The notes under the pieces were generated by a model. That model worked only from the letters and a program-made list of their open reading frames with translations, was not told the origin of the DNA and searched no databases. From positions 1-47,106 of the forward strand of contig CAKZKA010000257.1 of the NCBI GenBank assembly GCA_937120965.1: 47,106 nucleotides of DNA, read 5' to 3'. Of the stretch, positions 16,771 to 25,195 are shown in pieces. A program made the position numbers and the translations under genes. The stretch is from an uncultured Chloroflexota bacterium (GTDB taxonomy: Bacteria; Chloroflexota; Chloroflexia; Chloroflexales; Chloroflexaceae). The number at the start of each line of letters is the position of its first letter. Within the stretch, counting starts at the first letter, position 1.

Positions 16771-18396
16771 ATGCCGTCATCCCGGAATCGCCTTGGCGTC
16801 GTTATCAGCGGCTCGCTCATCGAAGGGCTAACGGCCCGGCTCGACGCGCACACGAACGTCGAGGATATGCGCGTCGGCAAGTTTGTGGTAATCCAGGGCG
16901 ACCGGCACGCCTTCTTCTCGATGGTGACCGACGTTACACTGGCGTCAACCAACCAGGAGGTGCTGCTCGACCCACCCGACGGTGACCGTTTCGTCCACGA
17001 GGTGCTGGCCGGGACGGCCACTTACGGTACCCTCGAACTGATGCCGCGGCTGATGCTGCCCCTCGAGCAGAGCGAGCAACCCTTGCTGCCGGTGAAGACC
17101 ATTCCCCGGCACTTCGCCCCGGTGTACGAGGCCGATGCGGAGGATTTCGGGCGTGTGTTCGGGCAGGCCGGCGGCGCCTCGTTCGAAATCGGGCGCCCGC
17201 TGGATATGGACGTGCCGGTGTGCCTGAACCTGGAACGGCTCGTTGAACGCTCCAACGGCATCTTCGGCAAGAGCGGCACCGGCAAGAGTTTTCTGACCCG
17301 CCTGCTACTCTGCGGTACGATCTTCGCCAATGCGGCCAGTAACCTGATCTTCGACATGCACAGCGAGTACGGCTGGGGCGCTCCGTCGGAGGGTGGGACG
17401 TTCGTGAAGGGTCTGCGCCAGCTCTTCGGCAGCGAGGTGCTGGTCTATACCATTGATGCTGAGGCGTCGCGGGGGCGGGCCTACGACGGCGACCTGGTGA
17501 TCGGCCTGGACCAGATCGAAGTCGAGGACGTGATCGCGCTGGAGGAGGAACTCAATCTGAGTAGCACGGCCACCGAGTCGTCGTACCTGCTCTACGACCG
17601 TTACAAGGAGGGCTGGCTGCGGGCCTTGCTGGACATGGACAGCGAGGCGATCCGCGAGTTCGCCGAGAGCAGCGGGGCCCACGCAGGCGCGATCAGCGCG
17701 CTCAAACGCAAACTGGCCCGTATCTCCCGGCTAAGCTTTGTGCGTGAGCGGGCCGATTTTTCCGCCGTGGATCGGTTGATCGAGGCCCTGGCCGCCGGAC
17801 GCCACGTGGTGCTGGAGTTCGGCCGCCACGACAACAGTCTGGTTTACGTACTGGTGGCCAACATCATCACCCGGCGCATTCACCGGCGCTGGGTGGAGCA
17901 GACCAACCGCGCCATCCAGAGCCAGAACCAGGCCGACCGCCCTCGTCCACTGATGATCACTATTGAGGAGGCCCACAAGTTCCTCAACCCGCACACGGCG
18001 CGCCAGACGATCTTCGGCACGATTGCCCGCGAGTTGCGCAAGTATGGCGTGACGCTGCTGGTGGTGGATCAACGGCCCTCCTCGATTGACCCGGAGGTGC
18101 TGAGCCAGCTCGGCACACGGGTTACTGCCTTGCTCAACGACGAACGTGATATCGAGGCGGTGTTTACGGGGGTGAGCGGCAGCGCGGGCCTGCGGGCAGT
18201 GCTGGCTTCGCTCGACAGCAAGCAGCAGGCCCTGGTGCTCGGCCATGCGGTACCCATGCCCGTGGTGGTTCGCACGCGCCCCTACGACACAGCGTTCTAC
18301 GCCGCGATGGAACGGCGTGGCTCGCGCCGCGGGGCGCCAGCGCCCGGCCCGGCCCGCTCGGCCCAGGAAGAGATGGACGAGTTGTTTCCGGATTAA
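16771..18396 (+). CDS. HerA-like ATPase / DUF87 family
   Basis: A 541 aa FtsK/HerA-superfamily motor ATPase. Residues 1-130 form a small beta-rich HAS-barrel-like domain. Walker A is GKSGTGKS (166-173), Walker B is LMITIEEAHKF (394-404) with paired Glu, and a later LRKYGVTLLVVDQRPSSID is typical of HerA. AGAGGAG stands 6 nt before the ATG at 16771; an upstream in-frame start is not needed. Bacterial HerA proteins usually work with NurA nuclease in DNA end processing, or with defence nucleases. No NurA or nuclease gene is adjacent, so the role is open. Confidence 0.9.
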   Translation: MPSSRNRLGVVISGSLIEGLTARLDAHTNVEDMRVGKFVVIQGDRHAFFSMVTDVTLASTNQEVLLDPPDGDRFVHEVLAGTATYGTLELMPRLMLPLEQSEQPLLPVKTIPRHFAPVYEADAEDFGRVFGQAGGASFEIGRPLDMDVPVCLNLERLVERSNGIFGKSGTGKSFLTRLLLCGTIFANAASNLIFDMHSEYGWGAPSEGGTFVKGLRQLFGSEVLVYTIDAEASRGRAYDGDLVIGLDQIEVEDVIALEEELNLSSTATESSYLLYDRYKEGWLRALLDMDSEAIREFAESSGAHAGAISALKRKLARISRLSFVRERADFSAVDRLIEALAAGRHVVLEFGRHDNSLVYVLVANIITRRIHRRWVEQTNRAIQSQNQADRPRPLMITIEEAHKFLNPHTARQTIFGTIARELRKYGVTLLVVDQRPSSIDPEVLSQLGTRVTALLNDERDIEAVFTGVSGSAGLRAVLASLDSKQQALVLGHAVPMPVVVRTRPYDTAFYAAMERRGSRRGAPAPGPARSAQEEMDELFPD

Positions 18397-18466
18397 GGGG
18401 CTGCGGTGAACGTGGCGAAATCGGGTCACTCCGGCCGCCTGGCCGCCAGCGGGGAGCCGCGGACCC

Positions 18467-19204
18467 TTACAATGCCCCCGCCGCCTCGTGATCGAGCATC
18501 CACACCACGGCCCCGTGGCGCGGGCGCACGATCTGCGCGGGAATGGCATGGGGGTCGTAAGGTCCCCGCAGGGCGGCGCGAACCATTGGAGCTTTGTCGG
18601 CCCCCGCGACGAGAAAGAGCGCCAGGGTGGCGCGGTTCAACGCCGCCGGGCTTAGCGTCACGCGAGTAGAGGGCGGCTTCGGAGCACCCTCCACTGGCAA
18701 CGCCCACACATCGGGCGGCGCATCGAGCTGCGGAAAGCCCGGAAAGAGCGAGGCGGTATGCCCGTCGGGACCCATGCCCAGCACGGCGACGTCAATCTGG
18801 CCGTCGTGCAGCGCGAGCAGGGCCGCTACCTGCTGGTGGTACACTTCGGCAGCGCGCGCAGCGTCGTAGTAGGTCGCAACGGGGTACACCTGTAGCGATG
18901 GAATGGGCACGTGAGCCAGCAAGGTCTCGCGTGTCAGGCGGTAGTTGCTGTCGGGACTGCTGAAAGGCACGAGCCGCTCGTCGCACCAGATCAGGCTGAC
19001 CCGCTCCCAGGGCACCCGGCTCCGCAGCGGCTCTGTAGCCAGGCGCCCGAACAGGCCCGGCGCCGCCGATCCCCCGGATACCGCAAGCAGCACTCGCCCC
19101 CGCGTCTGCCCAGCCGTCTCGGCCACGGTCGCCACACGTTCCGCCGCCGCCGCCTGGAGGTCCTCCAGGCTGGCGTAGATCTGCACATCGGGTTGTGCTG
19201 GCAC
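18467..19204 (-). CDS. pgl: 6-phosphogluconolactonase
   Basis: It hydrolyses 6-phosphogluconolactone in the oxidative pentose phosphate pathway (SOL/DevB type). The 245 aa sequence has VLLAVSGGSAAPGLFGRL, SLIWCDERLVPFSSPDSNYRL in two overlapping blocks, VLGMGPDGHTASLFPG and a C-terminal MLDHEAAGAL. The start is taken as GTG 19204 (VPAQPDVQIYASLEDL), with GGGGAG about 9 nt upstream. The frame is open for 139 more codons upstream, but this is wholly translated P/T/J repeat and should not be annotated. No zwf or gnd neighbour is present. Confidence 0.92.
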   Translation of the reverse strand: MPAQPDVQIYASLEDLQAAAAERVATVAETAGQTRGRVLLAVSGGSAAPGLFGRLATEPLRSRVPWERVSLIWCDERLVPFSSPDSNYRLTRETLLAHVPIPSLQVYPVATYYDAARAAEVYHQQVAALLALHDGQIDVAVLGMGPDGHTASLFPGFPQLDAPPDVWALPVEGAPKPPSTRVTLSPAALNRATLALFLVAGADKAPMVRAALRGPYDPHAIPAQIVRPRHGAVVWMLDHEAAGAL

Positions 19205-19257
19205 GATCTGCAACTCCCCGGGGTGGGTCCGTAGCGCTCCGCACCCCTGTCTGATGT

Positions 19258-19645
19258 GAAAATAGCCGGCCCACCGGGAGGGTTTGGGAGGGCGTAGCCT
19301 TCCCAAGAACAATAATATTTTCATTCTGGCGTTGTGCGGCGCAGCCGCATGGATGACTGAGGTGAAAATACGGGGAAACCGGGTTTCCCCATCCCCCTGC
19401 CTGTGGGAGCGGCAAGCCCTCCCCACCGGGAGGGTTTGGGAGGGCGTAGCCCTCCCAAGAACACGTATTTTCATTCCGCGTTGTGCGCTCCGCGCATGGG
19501 GCCTAATGTGAAAATACGGGGAAACCGGGGTTCCCCATTCCCCTGCCTGTGGGGGCGGCAAGCCCTCCCCACCGGGAGGGTTTGAGAGGGCGTAGCCCTC
19601 CCAAGAAAAACCCATATTCATCTTGTCGTTGCGCGGCGCAGCCGC
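19258..19645. repeat. Tandem composite T-J-P repeats
   Basis: Three T modules (near 19281, 19430 and 19577), three J modules with hairpins such as TGCGGCGCAGCCGCA, and two P modules (19373-19391 and 19517-19535) follow each other with a period of about 145 bp. Each composite ends TGAxGTGAAAATACGGGG. Confidence 0.88.
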
Positions 19646-19666
19646 GTAACCACCAGAGCCCCCGGC

Positions 19667-20638
19667 TCAGGTAGCCACCAGGATCTCAATCAAGCGCAGG
19701 GCATCGTCACGAGCTGCCTCGTGGGGTTGGGCGCGCATATAGTGGTAGGAGGCAAGCCAGAAACTGGCGAGCAAGCGCAAGAGGGGCAGCCGCTCTTCCT
19801 CGGTTGACGAGAGCGGCCCGGCCGCCCCATAGCCCTCCAGCAAGCCCTCGCGCCAGGGTTCGGGGTACACCGGGCACAGACCGCACGCCAGATCCCACAA
19901 CCCATCACCGCCTACCCAGCGCCCCGGCTCCTCAATCGCCTCCAGATGCACCCCGGTTCCGGCAGTGCAACGCACAACCGCCGGGCCAAAGGCGCCGTGC
20001 ATCAGCACAGGCCGGATCACCTCCAGGCGCTCGTCGTCGAGCAGCAGGGCGACGGCCGCGCGTTCCGCCTCGCTGAACAGCAGCGCATCGGTAGGGGGCA
20101 GGGCGACGTGCTCACCAATACGCCGCAGCACCTGGCGCCAGCTCATCTGCGGCCAGCGCCCCGTTATGCGCGGGCGCCCCGCCCCGGGGGTGCTGATTCG
20201 GTGCATGCGCCGCAGGGCGCGCCCGGCCTGGCGCCCCGCGCCGCGCAGCAGGTGTGGCTCGCCCAGCGCCGCCGCGGGCACGCCCGGCATAAAGGTTTCC
20301 AGCGTGTAGGCAAAAGGCACCAGGGTACACGACAGGTCTCGCTGGATGAGCCGCGCTGCGGGCAGGTTCTGGGCGCTCATCATGCGCAGAAAAAAGACGT
20401 GCGCCGCCAGGTCATCTTCGGGAGCGATCCGCAGGATCAGGTGCTCATCAGGCGTCGAGATGCGCACCAGCAGGTGCTGCTCCGTTTGCCCGTGGAGGGT
20501 TACGGCAGTGGGTCGCAGATTCAGCGCGCGCACCACCAGCGCCGTGTACTCGCCCAGATGGGCCAGCAAGCGCCTCCAGGCATCGCTCATCCCTTCGCTG
20601 ACCGGAGGGACATAGTGGTTGAGATGGGTATAATCCAT
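19667..20638 (-). CDS. APH-fold kinase-like protein with degenerate catalytic loop
   Basis: About 323 aa. The overall pattern is that of aminoglycoside/homoserine phosphotransferase-like kinases: an N-lobe LLVRISTPDEHLILRIAPED, a helical middle, and the C-lobe signature VLMHGAFGPAVVR then GGDGLWDLACGLCPVYPEPW. In active members the loop reads HGDlxxxN and the metal site contains an Asp (IDWE/IDFE). Here the Asp is Ala, the Asn is Val and the second site is IEEPG. Phosphotransfer is therefore doubtful, and it may be a pseudokinase or binding protein. ATG 20638 is used; ATG 20590 is an alternative with GAAGGG before it. Upstream codons to 20863 are translated repeat. Confidence 0.72.
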   Translation of the reverse strand: MDYTHLNHYVPPVSEGMSDAWRRLLAHLGEYTALVVRALNLRPTAVTLHGQTEQHLLVRISTPDEHLILRIAPEDDLAAHVFFLRMMSAQNLPAARLIQRDLSCTLVPFAYTLETFMPGVPAAALGEPHLLRGAGRQAGRALRRMHRISTPGAGRPRITGRWPQMSWRQVLRRIGEHVALPPTDALLFSEAERAAVALLLDDERLEVIRPVLMHGAFGPAVVRCTAGTGVHLEAIEEPGRWVGGDGLWDLACGLCPVYPEPWREGLLEGYGAAGPLSSTEEERLPLLRLLASFWLASYHYMRAQPHEAARDDALRLIEILVAT

Positions 20639-20960
20639 GTTTCTGAGGTGAACATAGCCCGCCCGCGGGAGGGTTTGGGCGTAGGGGCGCGGCGGCGCCG
20701 CGCCCCTACCCCCTCCCAGGAAACAACCCGCCCGCGGGGAGGGCTTGGGAGGGCTTCGCCCTCCCAGGAAACAACCCGCCAGCGGGGAGGGTTTGGGAGG
20801 GCGAAGCCCTCCCGGGAAACAACCCGCCAGCGGGGAGGGTTTGGGAGGGCTTCGCCCTCCCAAAAATAATTATTTTCATTCCGGCGTTGTGCGCCATACG
20901 CATGACCGTCTGATGTGAACATATGGGGAAACCGGGTTTCCCCATCCCCCTGCCGGCTGG
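20639..20960. repeat. Serial T modules with J and P
   Basis: From TGAGGTGAACATAGCCCGCC come four T-type hairpins (about 20680-20720, 20748-20767, 20797-20816, 20847-20865), the second to fourth in a tandem period of about 50 bp. A J module (20875-20920) and a P module (20923-20945) follow. One T hairpin has a GCGGCGCCGC core. Confidence 0.85.
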
Positions 20961-21139
20961 GTTTAAGGGCGGACAGAACATCCGAGCCAACGTGGGTTGG
21001 ACCGCATTGGAACGCTCCCGCGCACGGCTCTGCTCTCCCCTCTCCAGCGAAGCTGGAGAGGGGGAGGGGGTGAGGACCAACCAGCGCATCCCAACGCCAT
21101 AAAGCCCGTCGGCGACCATATGTTCTGTCCGTCCCTGAA
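20961..21139. repeat. MITE-like element M1, full copy
   Basis: The left end (TTTAAGGGCGGACAGAACAT) and the right end (ATGTTCTGTCCGTCCCTGAA) are imperfect inverted repeats with a perfect 12-bp core CGGACAGAACAT. The interior holds a CTCTCCAGC/GCTGGAGAG hairpin and no frame for a transposase. Related pieces lie at 15-147, 21395-21455 and 25128-25185. Confidence 0.75.
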
Positions 21140-21508
21140 GCCGGCTGTGGGGGCGCCAGCCGCTTCCAACAGCAGTTGGGACATGGGGAAACCAGGTTTC
21201 CCCAATCCCCTCCCTGCGGGGAGGAGCCCGGTTCCCTCCCCCAGCGGGGGAGGGCCAGGGAGGGGGCGGCCCTCCCAAAGACGCCCCATGTTCATCGCGG
21301 CGTTGTGCGCTCCGCGAATGGGGCCTGATGTGAACATATGGGGAAACCGGGTTTCCCCATTCCCCTCCCTACTGGAACACCCCCGTGCGCGGCTCTGCTC
21401 TCTCCGCCGGGGTGAGGACCAACCAGCGCCTCCCAACGCCATACCTCCGCCCGGCGAGAGGGCCTGGAAGGGCAAAGCCCTCCCACGAAACCCGTTGTAT
21501 TCCCACGC
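21140..21508. repeat. Mixed P/T/J repeats and M1 fragment
   Basis: P modules lie at about 21185-21203 and 21340-21358. T-like sequence is at 21230-21280, a J module with GTGCGCTCCGCG at 21290-21330, an M1 fragment at 21395-21455, and a last T-like GAGGGCCTGGAAGGGCAAAG up to 21483. No gene was seen. Confidence 0.75.
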
Positions 21509-24500
21509 CTAGCCCTGCGGAGCCACCTCAGGCAAGACGAAACGCAACACGCGGTTGGTGGCTCGATCCGCCACCCACACCGCCCCCTCGGCATCCACAG
21601 CCAGACCGCTCGGACTGGTCAGGGCGATCAGGTCGTTGCCCTGGCCGCTCCAGCGCAGCAGTGGATCGCCGCGCAGGTTGAACGAGATGACCTGGCTCCG
21701 GCTGGGTACACTGACGAAGACAGTGCCGTCGGGGCCGGCGACAAGCGCAGGGTCATCATACGTGTTCGGGCGCCAGCCGGATACCTGCCAGGTGACGATA
21801 GGGATGGGGCCGACGCGCCCGGAGCCGTCGGGTGCAAAGACCTGCACCCGGCTGTTCCAGGTATCGGCGACGTAGAGATTGCCCTGCGCGTCCACCGCCA
21901 GGCTGGTCGGCTCGTTGAACTGACCCGGCCCGGCGCCGGCAGAGCCAAACTGGTAGAGGAACGCGCCGTCGCTGTCGGTCACAATAATGCGGCGGTTACC
22001 CGTATCGGCGATGTACACATTCCCCCGGGCATCCACCGCCACGCCGCGCGGCCCGAACAGGCCCAGGGGGGCGGCGGCGTTACGCGCAGGATCGCCTTCG
22101 GTGATCGTCGCGCGCCGGCCGTCGCCCAGGTCCTGCTCGCCACTGCCCCAGGCAGCAACGGCTCGACCCTGAGGATCGTACTTGACGATGCGCGCGTTCC
22201 AGGTATCGGCTACGTACAGGTTGCCCTGAGCGTCAACGGCCACCCCGCGCGGCTCGTACAGCTCGCCGAGGGCCCCGCCCTGCCCGCCGAGGCTGCGGAT
22301 CAACTGCCCGTCGGGGCCGTAGACATGAATGCGGTGACCACCGGTGTCGGCGACGTAGAGATTGCCCTGCGCGTCAACCGCCACGCCTGTCGGCTGACTG
22401 CCCCCGGCGGGCAGCGCCAGCGCCTGCCGGGCCACCAGGCGCAGATCGGGGGTGGTCGGAGCAGCCATCGTCGCCCCCATGCCGCCGGCCACCAGATCAC
22501 TGCGCACCCATACCTCCATCTCACGAGCGCCGGGAACCAGGGGGTAGGGCAGCTCGCGGTGCAGCACGTAGCGGCCCAGCCAGTTCCAGTTCTCAACCCG
22601 GAACGGCCAGAGAAGCGGGGCGTAAGGCCCATGCACCTCCGCCGAAATGTCGCGCCCACAGCCGCCCGAGCCGCCAGCCCCCGGCGGCTTGAGCAAATCG
22701 TCCACTGGCGTCCATGTGCTGTAGTAGAAGCGTTTGTAACCGGGGCTGTTGGGAGAGCACTTATCCCCTTCGGGGAACCACCAGTTAAACACCCCTGCCG
22801 GGCCGTAAGGCTGCACATAGGCCTGCTGGAGCACGCTCCGCACCGCTTCGGTCACGTGGGGGCGGTAGAGCAGCACCACGGGCGCCAGGGCGGTTGAACC
22901 ATCGGGCATCGACACCACGAACGTCTGCGGGCCGGGTTCGGTTTGAAAGCGATCGCGCTTCGTCCAGGCCAGGTTCTTGAAATCGCGGAAGTACCACTGG
23001 AGCGGCCAGGCCAGCGACCCCTCGCCGCTTTCGTCACCGCTGTCAATGAACACCGGCATACTCAGGCCGCCGGTCTGGTCCTGCGGGGTACGGTTGCCAC
23101 GGGTCAGGTTAATCGCCATTTCACGAATATCGGCGACATAGCGGGGCACCTCGGGGGCGGTCTGGGTATAGATCAGCGGCTCGATCGGGGTATCGGGATG
23201 GTGATACACAACCATCCAGGTGGCCCGCACGGTATAGGCGCCGATCCCCAGGGCCAGCGTCAGGCCGACCAGGGCGAGAACCAGCCGCGCGCCGAGCATG
23301 CCGGCCAGGGTAAGCAAGGCGTACACCAGGCCCCCGGCAATGAACAGGGGTACCAGGCCCTGCAAGAGATTGCGCTGCCACTCCTGGCCCGGGGCGCCGG
23401 CCCCTATGCGCCAGAGCGCCACACCAATGGCAACGACGGCCAGGGCAGTAACCAGCGGCACCAGTCCGAGCAACACATACGGCCCGGGGCCGTCCACGGG
23501 CGAGTCGCCGGTCTCGCCAGCGGCAGGCGCCGCGCCTACCGTGCGCCCTTCACGCGCAACGACATCGAGCAGGCGCGCCAGCACCCAGGCGGCCAGCAGC
23601 GCTCCCGGCAGGGCCATATGCAGCACCAGCCAGGGCATTTTCTCGCCGGCCCAGGAAAAAATGATCACCGCCGTCCAGAACCAGAACGTGGCGAGCAACG
23701 GGTAGAGTCCCCAGGGCTGCAATTCGCCGGGCAGCGCCGGCAGCCCGGTCGGCGAGGGGCCTGACGGGGCGTCCTCGGCGTTCGCCTCTGGCGCCTCGTC
23801 GCCCGACACCGCAGCGGCGGCGCGCCGGCGGGCCAGGAAGCGCCGCGTCACGGCGACGATCAGCGCCACCACCACGCCGATAGCGGCCAGCACGGCCAGC
23901 GGCTCGTAGAGCGGCAGGAGCATCAGGTAGTAGTACCAGGGCTGATCGCCACGGGCATACTCCTGCTGGCTTCCGAGCCAGTAGGCCAGGCCGGCGTAGA
24001 GACCGTCGAAGGCCCCGCGCATATGGGCAAAGAACGACGAGTAGAGCACCAGGTAGATACCGCCCAGTATCGCCAGAGCGATCCACAACGTCGTTCGCTG
24101 TTCGTTCCACAGCACGCGCAGGCGCGGCAACAGGACCGGCGTGGGGTCCCACAACTGCTGGCAAAGCCAGGCCAGCAAGAAGGCCGAAGCCACCAGGAAC
24201 GCTTTCTCGCCGAAGTACAGCCCCTGGCCCACCGGAATGCGCGGGTTCACCAGCATCAGAACCAGCGAGACGCCGATCACGGCCAGCAGGAACCAGTTCA
24301 GGTAGCGGGCGAAGCGGCTCTCGGCGAGCAGGCGCATCAGCACAAAGACGCCAAAGATAAACAGCAGAATGTAGTAGAGTTCGTGGGTGGCAATTGCCAG
24401 GGCCACCGCCGCAGCCGTCAGGTACAACCAGCCCGCGCGACCACTATCGAGCCAGCGCAGCGCCCCGATGAGCATCCACAACTCCCAGAGCACCATCAGG

Positions 24501-24988
24501 CCATCATGGCGCGCAAAGCGTGTGTAGTAGAGCAGCGAAGGGGAAAACGCCAGCAGCGCCGCTGCCACCAGCACCCCGCGGCGCCCCAGGTAGGGGCGCA
24601 GCCACCAGCTTGAAGCGACCATCACGATGCCGGCCACGGCCATTGGCAGGCGGGCCTGGGCATCCCCGTCACCAAAGAGGAAGTAGGCCAGCGCAGTGAA
24701 ATAGTACAACGACGGCCCGTGGTAGACCGGGTCGTAGCAATAGGTTGGCGCAGTGACCCCACCCCAGCAGTTGAAGCCGCCTGCGCCGGTGTACAGACGC
24801 CAGCTCGACCAGGCGTGGATGCTCTCGTCGTGGTGGAGCGCCATCGCGCCCAACCCCCAGAGGTGGGTAATGACGCTGGCCAGCACAATCAGCGCAAAAA
24901 CCGCGACGTCGCGGGTGAGCCAGGCCAGATTGACCGGACGGCCGAGCGTCCGGGGCTGTGCAGGCTGGTTAAGTGTCTCGAGTGCCAT
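21509..24988 (-). CDS. Agl23-like HHDE membrane protein fused to an NHL-repeat propeller
   Basis: An 1159 aa protein. Residues about 25-640 are a multi-pass membrane domain of the PMT/ArnT (GT39-like) type with the motif MALHHDESIHAW (HHDE at 52-55), as in the family annotated flippase activity-associated protein Agl23. A soluble region follows (about 640-865). Then come at least five NHL-type repeats of the form GVAVDAQGNLYVADT (about 865-1155), which would form a beta propeller outside the membrane. The family may transfer sugars from prenyl-phosphate donors or assist polysaccharide export; the exact reaction is not established. ATG 24988 is used. A shorter paralogue without NHL repeats lies directly upstream. 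Confidence 0.88.
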   Translation of the reverse strand: MALETLNQPAQPRTLGRPVNLAWLTRDVAVFALIVLASVITHLWGLGAMALHHDESIHAWSSWRLYTGAGGFNCWGGVTAPTYCYDPVYHGPSLYYFTALAYFLFGDGDAQARLPMAVAGIVMVASSWWLRPYLGRRGVLVAAALLAFSPSLLYYTRFARHDGLMVLWELWMLIGALRWLDSGRAGWLYLTAAAVALAIATHELYYILLFIFGVFVLMRLLAESRFARYLNWFLLAVIGVSLVLMLVNPRIPVGQGLYFGEKAFLVASAFLLAWLCQQLWDPTPVLLPRLRVLWNEQRTTLWIALAILGGIYLVLYSSFFAHMRGAFDGLYAGLAYWLGSQQEYARGDQPWYYYLMLLPLYEPLAVLAAIGVVVALIVAVTRRFLARRRAAAAVSGDEAPEANAEDAPSGPSPTGLPALPGELQPWGLYPLLATFWFWTAVIIFSWAGEKMPWLVLHMALPGALLAAWVLARLLDVVAREGRTVGAAPAAGETGDSPVDGPGPYVLLGLVPLVTALAVVAIGVALWRIGAGAPGQEWQRNLLQGLVPLFIAGGLVYALLTLAGMLGARLVLALVGLTLALGIGAYTVRATWMVVYHHPDTPIEPLIYTQTAPEVPRYVADIREMAINLTRGNRTPQDQTGGLSMPVFIDSGDESGEGSLAWPLQWYFRDFKNLAWTKRDRFQTEPGPQTFVVSMPDGSTALAPVVLLYRPHVTEAVRSVLQQAYVQPYGPAGVFNWWFPEGDKCSPNSPGYKRFYYSTWTPVDDLLKPPGAGGSGGCGRDISAEVHGPYAPLLWPFRVENWNWLGRYVLHRELPYPLVPGAREMEVWVRSDLVAGGMGATMAAPTTPDLRLVARQALALPAGGSQPTGVAVDAQGNLYVADTGGHRIHVYGPDGQLIRSLGGQGGALGELYEPRGVAVDAQGNLYVADTWNARIVKYDPQGRAVAAWGSGEQDLGDGRRATITEGDPARNAAAPLGLFGPRGVAVDARGNVYIADTGNRRIIVTDSDGAFLYQFGSAGAGPGQFNEPTSLAVDAQGNLYVADTWNSRVQVFAPDGSGRVGPIPIVTWQVSGWRPNTYDDPALVAGPDGTVFVSVPSRSQVISFNLRGDPLLRWSGQGNDLIALTSPSGLAVDAEGAVWVADRATNRVLRFVLPEVAPQG

Positions 24989-25012
24989 GCTTTATGTGCG
25001 TGGTGGTCCGAT

Positions 25013-25190
25013 ACGAACATGCGGAAACCGGGTCTCCCTGCACCCCTCTCTCCGGGGCGAACTGGGGAGAACACAGCCCTCCCACGCAGGGGTGAGGGGA
25101 AACCGGTTTCCTCTCACCTCTCCTGGCGGTTTAAGGGCGGACAGACCATCCGAGCCAGCGTGGCTTGTACCGCAGTAGAAAACCCGGTTG
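25013..25190. repeat. P-like repeats and M1 left-end fragment
   Basis: Degenerate P modules lie at about 25021-25039 and 25091-25109. From 25128, GCGGTTTAAGGGCGGACAGA and about 50 further bases match the left part of M1. The block separates the two HHDE membrane proteins. Confidence 0.75.
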
Positions 25191-25195
25191 ACAGC

